From an uncultured Bacilli bacterium (GTDB lineage Bacteria; Bacillota_I; Bacilli_A; RFN20; CAG-631): DNA of 29,005 nucleotides. Positions 23,395 to 29,005 of the stretch are shown here, in pieces. Numbering within the stretch: the first letter of the stretch is position 1; every line of letters starts with the position of its first letter. The position numbers were made by a program, and so were the translations under genes. The stretch is from the NCBI GenBank assembly GCA_934201705.1, contig CAKPXF010000030.1, positions 1 to 29,005 on the forward strand. Reading direction: 5' to 3'. The notes under the pieces were generated by a model that saw only the letters and a list, made by a program, of their open reading frames with translations, made no database searches and was not told the origin of the DNA.

Positions 23395-25485
23395 ATGAAG
23401 AAAAAAGCACGTTTTTTTGCTTTATCGTTTTGCTTAACAGCAAGTACTATTACTGGTGTACTTGCTTTACAAGCGTTAGATGAAAGTAAGTCAGTAGTAA
23501 AAGACGACCTTGTTATTCCAAATGATAATGAGATAGTTAACAAAACAGGCTGGAAAATAGCTCAATATGAATATTTAAGTTTTATGAAGGATTTATCTAA
23601 ATTTCCTGTATCTTTTACATACAATAATGAATCTTATAAAGGATTTGATGAAAGATTTTCTATTGTATCAAAAGCTACAACTAAAGAAAATGAAAAAGAA
23701 AGTACTATTATAGTATTAAACCATGAAGATGAATTTCAAGTTACATTAGAAGCTGCTTTCTATATAAATTATGGAGCTTATGAATGGACAATAAATATTG
23801 AAAACACTTCAAAGGAAAACACTGGCATTTTTTCAAATTTTAATGCATGTGATATAGATTATGCAGGAACAAATCCACATCTTAAAGGAATGCTAGGGGA
23901 TCAATTTTGTCAATATTATCCATTTGAATATAATTTACTTACAACTAATTTAAATTTATCAACAAATACAGGCCGCAGTAATGAAGAATATTTTCCTTAT
24001 TTTAATTTGGAAACTGATAGTGGTGGAGCACTTATAGCATTAGGCTGGCCAGGAAATTGGGAAGCAGATTTTAATTATTCTAATAAAGCAACAAACATTA
24101 AAACTAGACAAAAAAATTTATATACATATCTTAAACCAAATGAAAGTATTCGTTCACCATTAACTGCTATAGTAAGATATGGAGTACGTGATGAAGATAT
24201 AGCTATGAATGCTTGGCGTCATTGGTTTATTGATTGTAATATGCCCCGTCCTGGGAATTTACAATTAAAGCCACAAGTAGTTATGGGTTCAAGTGGCTAT
24301 ACTGATGAAATGGTTTCTGCTACTGAAGATATACTTATTAATGCCCTTAAAACATTTGCTAATAATGGCTTAAAGTTTGATTATTGGTGGATGGATGCAG
24401 GTTGGTATGTTAAACCAGATAATACTAAAATAGGCTCTTGGATGGAAGTAGGTACATGGGAAGTTGATAAAAAACGTTTTCCAACAAGCTTTAAAGCTAT
24501 TAGTGATTATGCTAAAAAGTTAGGAACAAAAACTTTACTTTGGTTTGAACCTGAGACAATAAGAGTTGATTTAAATGAATTAATTAAAAATTTTAACTTT
24601 AAAGAAGAATGGGCAATTTTTGATACAAGCTGGGGTAATGCATATCTTACTGATATGGCCAATGCTGAGTATAGACAATGGTTACTTGATAGAGTTAATA
24701 AGGTATTACAAGAAGGCGGAATAAGCCTATATCGTGAAGACTTTAATGTTCGTCCAGTAAGTGCTTGGAAAAGTAAAGATCAAGAAAATAGAATAGGCTT
24801 ATATGAAAATCAATATATTTGTGGACATTTTGAATATTGGGATGGAATAGTAAAAGCGAATCCTAATATAACTATTGATTCATGTGCAAGTGGTGGAAAT
24901 AGAAATGATATAGAAACATTACGTCGTGCTATACCTATGCATGTTTCTGATTCTGCTTATGGCGAAACTGGTGTAAAGCAATCTATGTTTTATCAGCTTT
25001 ATAAATGGATTCCTTATTTTGGTATTCCAGCAACTTCTTTTGATAAGATAAAGGATCCAGATACATACATGATGAGAAATAATTATTGTGCATCATTTAA
25101 TATGCATTATTTCTATGAGCTTAGTGATGACGGATATCAAAAAATTTATGACTGTATAAAAGAATATAGACAAATTTCAAATTATCTTTTTGCTGATTAT
25201 TATCCTGTTACAGAATATTCAAGAGGCGAAGAAAATTGGATGGGTTGGGAATTTTTTGATGAACAAAACCAAAAAGGGTATGTTCAACTATTTAGACAAG
25301 ATAATTGCCAAGAAGATACATATAAGTTAAAACTAAAAGGCTTAGATGATAATGCAACATACTTAGTTAAAGATTTTGATGGTATTAATACATTTACAAA
25401 AACAGGAAAAGAATTAAAAGATGGTGTTTTAGTAAAGCTTGAAAATGTTCGTAGTGCTTATATTGCTACTATTGAAAAAATATAG
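23395..25485 (+). CDS. Secreted GH36-like alpha-galactosidase
   Basis: The 696-aa enzyme should remove terminal alpha-linked galactose (or N-acetylgalactosamine) from glycans outside the cell. A signal peptide (KKKARFFALSFCLTASTITGVLALQA) is followed by a beta-sandwich domain (about 45-290) and a TIM barrel with FDYWWMDAGWY, KTLLWFEPE, ISLYREDFN (proposed nucleophile Asp449), IDSCASGGNRNDIETLRRA and HVSDSAYG (proposed acid/base Asp519). A C-terminal beta domain ends the protein. These are clan GH-D/GH36 features, but the motifs differ from the classic KWDMNR and SCSGGGGRFD, so specificity may differ from standard melibiases. GGAGG at 23384-23388 sets the start. The gene heads a three-gene run with 9-bp spacing to the next gene. 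No cell-wall anchor is visible, so it may be free or held by its neighbours. Confidence 0.87.
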   Translation: MKKKARFFALSFCLTASTITGVLALQALDESKSVVKDDLVIPNDNEIVNKTGWKIAQYEYLSFMKDLSKFPVSFTYNNESYKGFDERFSIVSKATTKENEKESTIIVLNHEDEFQVTLEAAFYINYGAYEWTINIENTSKENTGIFSNFNACDIDYAGTNPHLKGMLGDQFCQYYPFEYNLLTTNLNLSTNTGRSNEEYFPYFNLETDSGGALIALGWPGNWEADFNYSNKATNIKTRQKNLYTYLKPNESIRSPLTAIVRYGVRDEDIAMNAWRHWFIDCNMPRPGNLQLKPQVVMGSSGYTDEMVSATEDILINALKTFANNGLKFDYWWMDAGWYVKPDNTKIGSWMEVGTWEVDKKRFPTSFKAISDYAKKLGTKTLLWFEPETIRVDLNELIKNFNFKEEWAIFDTSWGNAYLTDMANAEYRQWLLDRVNKVLQEGGISLYREDFNVRPVSAWKSKDQENRIGLYENQYICGHFEYWDGIVKANPNITIDSCASGGNRNDIETLRRAIPMHVSDSAYGETGVKQSMFYQLYKWIPYFGIPATSFDKIKDPDTYMMRNNYCASFNMHYFYELSDDGYQKIYDCIKEYRQISNYLFADYYPVTEYSRGEENWMGWEFFDEQNQKGYVQLFRQDNCQEDTYKLKLKGLDDNATYLVKDFDGINTFTKTGKELKDGVLVKLENVRSAYIATIEKI

Positions 25486-25494
25486 GAGGTAAAT

Positions 25495-26508
25495 ATGAAA
25501 AAAAGATTTTTGAAAATAAAAGTATTTCTTCTTGCTATTTTAGCAATCAGTAGTGGTATTATTTCTACTAAGGCAATAACAGTACGAGCAGTTGCAGTAC
25601 CGCCTGTAATTACTAATGAAAATTCAGGAAAAGAGCAATTCACTAAAGTGCCTGATGGAGTATCTATTGTTGATTTTAATTCAAACGTTTGGAATAAAAT
25701 GCCAGAATATTCTTGCAATAATCCTATTGTTGGAAAAAATATAAACGAAACTAAGTGTATTTATAAATTAATGTGGAATGAAGAAAAATTATTTTTCTAC
25801 ATATCAGCTAAAGACACAACATGGAATGATGATGATATGATTGAAATAGCCATTCGCTATAAAAATCAAAATTGGGGATATTTATTTGCCACACTTGCTC
25901 CTTGGGTTGGAGCCGGACAATTTGGTAATGGTAAAATGACCTTTGTTGATTTTAAAAAGAATGAAACTCAAGGTGTAAGAACAATCGTATTTTCAGCTGA
26001 TTTAAAGGATAAAAGTGTTTTAAAGGAAAAAGAAAGCCTTTTAATGAATGTTAACTATTATGACTATAAAGAACGTTTAAATGATGAAAAGCAGCTTGTA
26101 TGTCGTCTTCAATCAGGTGTTGCAACATCTGGAGATCCATGTATGTTTTATCCTCTTGTTAAATCAAATAATAACAATACTGAAACTCCTGATACAAGCC
26201 TTTATGATGATATTTATAATACTTATGAAGATTCATCCAAAGATAATTCAGAAAATAATAGTTCAAGTAGTATTTCTGAATCAAATGAAAGTAGTTCAAT
26301 AATAAGTTCAAGCAATACTTTAGAAACTGATAGTAGTACTATAAGTGTTAGTAATGATATTTCAAGTGATTCCTCAAACAATCAAAACAATAAATCAGGG
26401 TGCGCTTCAAATGTTTCAAGTTTAAGAACATGGGTTACAATATTAATTTTATTTAGCGTTTGTTTAATATTTATTAATAAGAAAAAGGAGGAAAAAAATA
26501 ATGAATAA
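25495..26508 (+). CDS. Secreted CBM9-like protein with Cys-type C-terminal anchor
   Basis: The 337-aa surface protein has a signal peptide (about 1-33). A domain of about 175 residues shows the CBM9-like pattern CIYKLMWNEEKLFFYISAKD, then WNDDDMIEIAI and a late FSADL strand. A Ser/Asn/Asp-rich linker (about 228-300) follows. The C-terminus is KSGC (300-303), a membrane segment (about 310-328) and the charged tail KKKEEKNNE. This is a sorting-signal layout with a Gly-Cys motif in place of LPxTG. AGGAGG stands 6 nt before ATG 25495, and the stop overlaps the next gene's start by 8 bp. It probably binds sugars at the surface beside the alpha-galactosidase. The CBM9 assignment is by pattern only. 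Confidence 0.75.
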   Translation: MKKRFLKIKVFLLAILAISSGIISTKAITVRAVAVPPVITNENSGKEQFTKVPDGVSIVDFNSNVWNKMPEYSCNNPIVGKNINETKCIYKLMWNEEKLFFYISAKDTTWNDDDMIEIAIRYKNQNWGYLFATLAPWVGAGQFGNGKMTFVDFKKNETQGVRTIVFSADLKDKSVLKEKESLLMNVNYYDYKERLNDEKQLVCRLQSGVATSGDPCMFYPLVKSNNNNTETPDTSLYDDIYNTYEDSSKDNSENNSSSSISESNESSSIISSSNTLETDSSTISVSNDISSDSSNNQNNKSGCASNVSSLRTWVTILILFSVCLIFINKKKEEKNNE

Positions 26509-29005
26509 AACGCAAAGATTTTTAGGTATTATTTTAAGTTGTTTATGTGCTTTAAATATTCCTTTAAGTATTAAAAAAGAAAGCAAAACTTATGCTTTAT
26601 CAAATGAATTCACAGCAAAAGCAAGAGTAGTCGAAGAAAGTAAGCTTACAGATCTTTCAAATTGGGAAGATGTTGCATCAACAAAGTTAGCAAATGAATT
26701 TTCACGTGAAAGAGAAGAAGTAAGTGAAAGCTATTTCCAAATGATGTGGGATAATACATCATTATATGTATTAACAAGAACAAATGATTCTATAGTTGAT
26801 ACATGGGATCAAATAGAATTTGCTTTTTCAAATGGTAGTGCAAATAGTTACTTTAAAGCATCAATGGTTATTGATAATGGAACAAGATGGACAGAAAGCG
26901 TTGGCGAGCCACTTATGACAAGTACTGCAATATCAAATTTTGATGTAGATGGTAATCGTTATTTATTAACAAAGCATACATTAGCAGATAGTAGTATACT
27001 AGCAACAAATAATAAGGTAAGTGTAAATGTTATATATTGGTCATTCACAGGACATGCATCAATTTGTAAATATTCAGCAAGTGCAAGTGCATCACCAAGT
27101 GAACAATTCACTCTTATTGGTACACCAAGTGATGATAACGTAGCTCAACCTTATACAGCAAAAGCAAGAGTAGTCGAAGAAAATAAGCTTACAGATCTTT
27201 CAAATTGGGAAGATGTTGCATCAACAAAGTTAGCAAATGAATTTTCACGTGAAAGAGAAGAAGTAAGTGAAAGCTATTTCCAAATGATGTGGGATAATAC
27301 ATCATTATATGTATTAACAAGAACAAATGATTCTATAGTTGATACATGGGATCAAATAGAATTTGCTTTTTCAAATGGTAGTGCAAATAGTTACTTTAAA
27401 GCATCAATGGTTATTGATAATGGAACAAGATGGACAGAAAGCGTTGGCGAGCCACTTATGACAAGTACTGCAATATCAAATTTTGATGTAGATGGTAATC
27501 GTTATTTATTAACAAAGCATACATTAGCAGATAGTAGTATACTAGCAACAAATAATAAGGTAAGTGTAAATGTTATATATTGGTCATTCACAGGACATGC
27601 ATCAATTTGTAAATATTCAGCAAGTGCAAGTGCATCGCCAAGTGAACAATTCACTCTTGTTGGTACACCGATTGGTAAAACACAAGAAGAACTTGCTAAT
27701 GAAGCAGCAGCTAAAGCAGTTGAAGAAAAAATTAATGCTATTCCAGAAATTATAACTGATGATAATAAAATAATAGTTTTAGAAGCACGTAAAGCTTATG
27801 ATGCACTTATAGACGCACAAAAAGAATTAATATCAGCAGCATTATATAAAAAGCTTACTGATGCAGAACAAGCAGTTATTAATCTTAACTATAAAGCAAC
27901 AACTATACCTAATTGGAAAGCAGATTTAACAGATCTTTCTATTTGGAAGGATGTTGCAAGTAACTCTTTAACATATGAATTCCAAAGAGCTGCTAATTAT
28001 ACTGATAAAATCAATGTTTCTTTCCAAATGATTTGGGATTATACAACATTATATGTGCTTGTTAAAACTGATGATAAAACTATTAGTGAAACAGATCAAA
28101 TGGAATTTGCATACTTTAACGGAACTGAAGCCTCTTATTTCAATACTTCTTTTGGTGGCTGGCAAGCGCCAAATGGAGAATTAATGACTTCTTCTCAAAT
28201 TAAAGCTTTTACAGATGAAAATGGTTATAGATATATACTTGTAAAAAGTACTCTAGTTGATGAAAGTGTACTAAGAACAAATAATTCTATTATTATAAAT
28301 GTTCTTTATAGAGATTTTACAGAAAATGAAAAACAATTATGTATTTATTCAGCAAGTGCTAGTGCTTCACCAACTATTCCTATGTTATTAACTGGAACTC
28401 CTAGTGTTATTTCTGAAGAAGAAAAAGAATCAATTAAGCAAATAAATGACTGTATAGATTTGATTGTCGCAATTCCTTCAGAAATTACTCTTGAAGATGA
28501 AACAACAATTATTGTGGCTAAAAACGCTTACGATGCTTTAAAAGATGAGCAAAAAGCAGAGATAAATTCAAGAATAACTGATACATTAAATAATGCCGTG
28601 AAAACACTTAATGAGTTAAAAGCTGCCAAAGAAAAAGAAGAAAATGATAAGAAAGCAGCTAATGAAGTTATAGCAAAAATAGATGAAATTGGAACTGTAA
28701 CCCTTGAAAGTGAAACAGCAATTAATACAGCAAGAGAAGCCTATGAAGCATTAACAGCAGATCAAAAAGCATATGTAAGTGAAGAAAAACTATCAGCTTT
28801 AACAAAGGCTGAAAACACATTAAAAGAACTAAAGGCTGCCAAAGAAAAAGAAGAAAATGATAAGAAAGCAGCTAATGAAGTTATAGCAAAAATAGATGCA
28901 ATTGGAACTGTAACTCTTGAAAGTGAAGCAACAATTAATACAGCAAGAGAAGCCTATGAAGCATTAACAGCAGATCAAAAAGTATATGTAAGTGAAGAAA
29001 AACTA
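26501..29005 (+). CDS. Giant secreted surface protein with three CBM9-like modules and helical repeats (partial)
   Basis: The frame is open for 835 codons from ATG 26501 to the window end, with no stop; the 3' end lies outside. A signal peptide (RFLGIILSCLCALNIPLSI) comes first. CBM9-like modules occupy about 38-209, 219-390 and 474-635, each containing a W(E/K)DVAS start and a QMMWD or QMIWD strand followed by LYVLT or LYVLV, and ending near YSASASASP. The first two modules are nearly identical. Helical repeats of the AREAYEALTADQKAYV type lie between modules 2 and 3 (about 395-470) and from about 640 onward. From residue 720 the unit is 71 residues and recurs at 791. GGAGG precedes the ATG, which overlaps the upstream stop by 8 bp. 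It likely acts as a stalked sugar-binding adhesin, co-expressed with the secreted alpha-galactosidase. Confidence 0.88.
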   Translation, partial: MNKTQRFLGIILSCLCALNIPLSIKKESKTYALSNEFTAKARVVEESKLTDLSNWEDVASTKLANEFSREREEVSESYFQMMWDNTSLYVLTRTNDSIVDTWDQIEFAFSNGSANSYFKASMVIDNGTRWTESVGEPLMTSTAISNFDVDGNRYLLTKHTLADSSILATNNKVSVNVIYWSFTGHASICKYSASASASPSEQFTLIGTPSDDNVAQPYTAKARVVEENKLTDLSNWEDVASTKLANEFSREREEVSESYFQMMWDNTSLYVLTRTNDSIVDTWDQIEFAFSNGSANSYFKASMVIDNGTRWTESVGEPLMTSTAISNFDVDGNRYLLTKHTLADSSILATNNKVSVNVIYWSFTGHASICKYSASASASPSEQFTLVGTPIGKTQEELANEAAAKAVEEKINAIPEIITDDNKIIVLEARKAYDALIDAQKELISAALYKKLTDAEQAVINLNYKATTIPNWKADLTDLSIWKDVASNSLTYEFQRAANYTDKINVSFQMIWDYTTLYVLVKTDDKTISETDQMEFAYFNGTEASYFNTSFGGWQAPNGELMTSSQIKAFTDENGYRYILVKSTLVDESVLRTNNSIIINVLYRDFTENEKQLCIYSASASASPTIPMLLTGTPSVISEEEKESIKQINDCIDLIVAIPSEITLEDETTIIVAKNAYDALKDEQKAEINSRITDTLNNAVKTLNELKAAKEKEENDKKAANEVIAKIDEIGTVTLESETAINTAREAYEALTADQKAYVSEEKLSALTKAENTLKELKAAKEKEENDKKAANEVIAKIDAIGTVTLESEATINTAREAYEALTADQKVYVSEEKL
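26612..27669 (+). repeat. Near-identical 515-bp direct duplication within the adhesin gene
   Basis: Copy 1 (26612-27126) and copy 2 (27155-27669) are 543 bp apart (181 codons). By eye they differ at only three positions: AGT/AAT near 26640, TCA/TCG near the SASP motif, and ATT/GTT just before the end. The 28-bp joint between them encodes SDDNVAQPY. Preservation of synonymous sites points to a very recent duplication or gene conversion. Confidence 0.92.
28622..29005 (+). repeat. Tandem 213-bp repeats encoding helical stalk units
   Basis: A unit starting at GCTGCC (28622) recurs at 28835, a period of 213 bp or 71 codons. The second copy differs at about 5 of 171 comparable bases and continues beyond the window. 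Each unit encodes KEKEENDKKAANEVIAKID, then a TLESE...AREAYEALTADQK helix pair. More divergent single units occur at about 27700-27890 and 28430-28615. Confidence 0.88.

Noticed and set aside
26081..26302. Overlapping rightward frame inside the CBM9-like gene
   Set aside because: Out-of-frame shadow of the Ser/Asn-rich linker, with no ribosome binding site.
27570..27755. Short rightward frame inside the adhesin gene
   Set aside because: Low-complexity Gln/Lys/Leu frame that is a shadow of the open adhesin frame.

Overview
The window is AT-rich DNA from a low-GC, Gram-positive spore-former, probably a gut member of the Bacilli/Erysipelotrichia/RF39 part of the Bacillota. The evidence is a spoIVA gene, Bacillus-like gene order, a class-B type RNase P RNA, strong Shine-Dalgarno sites, and TGA used as a stop (gajB and cca end in TGA, while Trp is TGG), so this is not a Mycoplasma-type code.

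Left accessory block (about 1-8363): a phage-defence island. It holds an AlwI/BspD6I-type type IIS restriction endonuclease, a perfect terminator, and then a promoter driving a fused two-domain adenine methyltransferase. Directly behind the methyltransferase is an OLD-family ATPase/TOPRIM nuclease overlapping a UvrD-like helicase, the two-gene signature of the Gabija system (gajA-gajB). A 202-aa unknown protein and a probable gene remnant close the island. Sequence at the left edge resembles the subterminal repeats of an IS21-like element (low confidence).

Middle block (8377-13052): an unrecognised 424-aa protein, a cytoplasmic GH3 beta-glucosidase-like enzyme, and a CPBP membrane protease with a zinc ribbon and an unusual insert of about 100 residues.

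Core block (13124-21341): spoIVA, hup (HU), dapB, cca, dnaD and nth read rightward, ponA and recU leftward, then gpsB and rnpB rightward. This is the Bacillus subtilis order with many intervening genes absent. dapB has a diverged C-terminal half, and cca lacks the body and tail domains.

Right accessory block (21381-29005): a leftward AlbA_2/ATPase/winged-helix regulator whose promoter is overlain by helically phased ACTTCAA repeats. After a 480-bp gap carrying a LacI-type operator, three closely linked genes encode a secreted GH36-like alpha-galactosidase, a secreted CBM9-like protein with a Cys-containing C-terminal anchor, and a giant surface protein that runs off the window. The surface protein has three CBM9-like modules, two of them almost identical at the DNA level, followed by tandem helical repeats. 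Together these look like a glycan-binding and galactoside-harvesting surface module.
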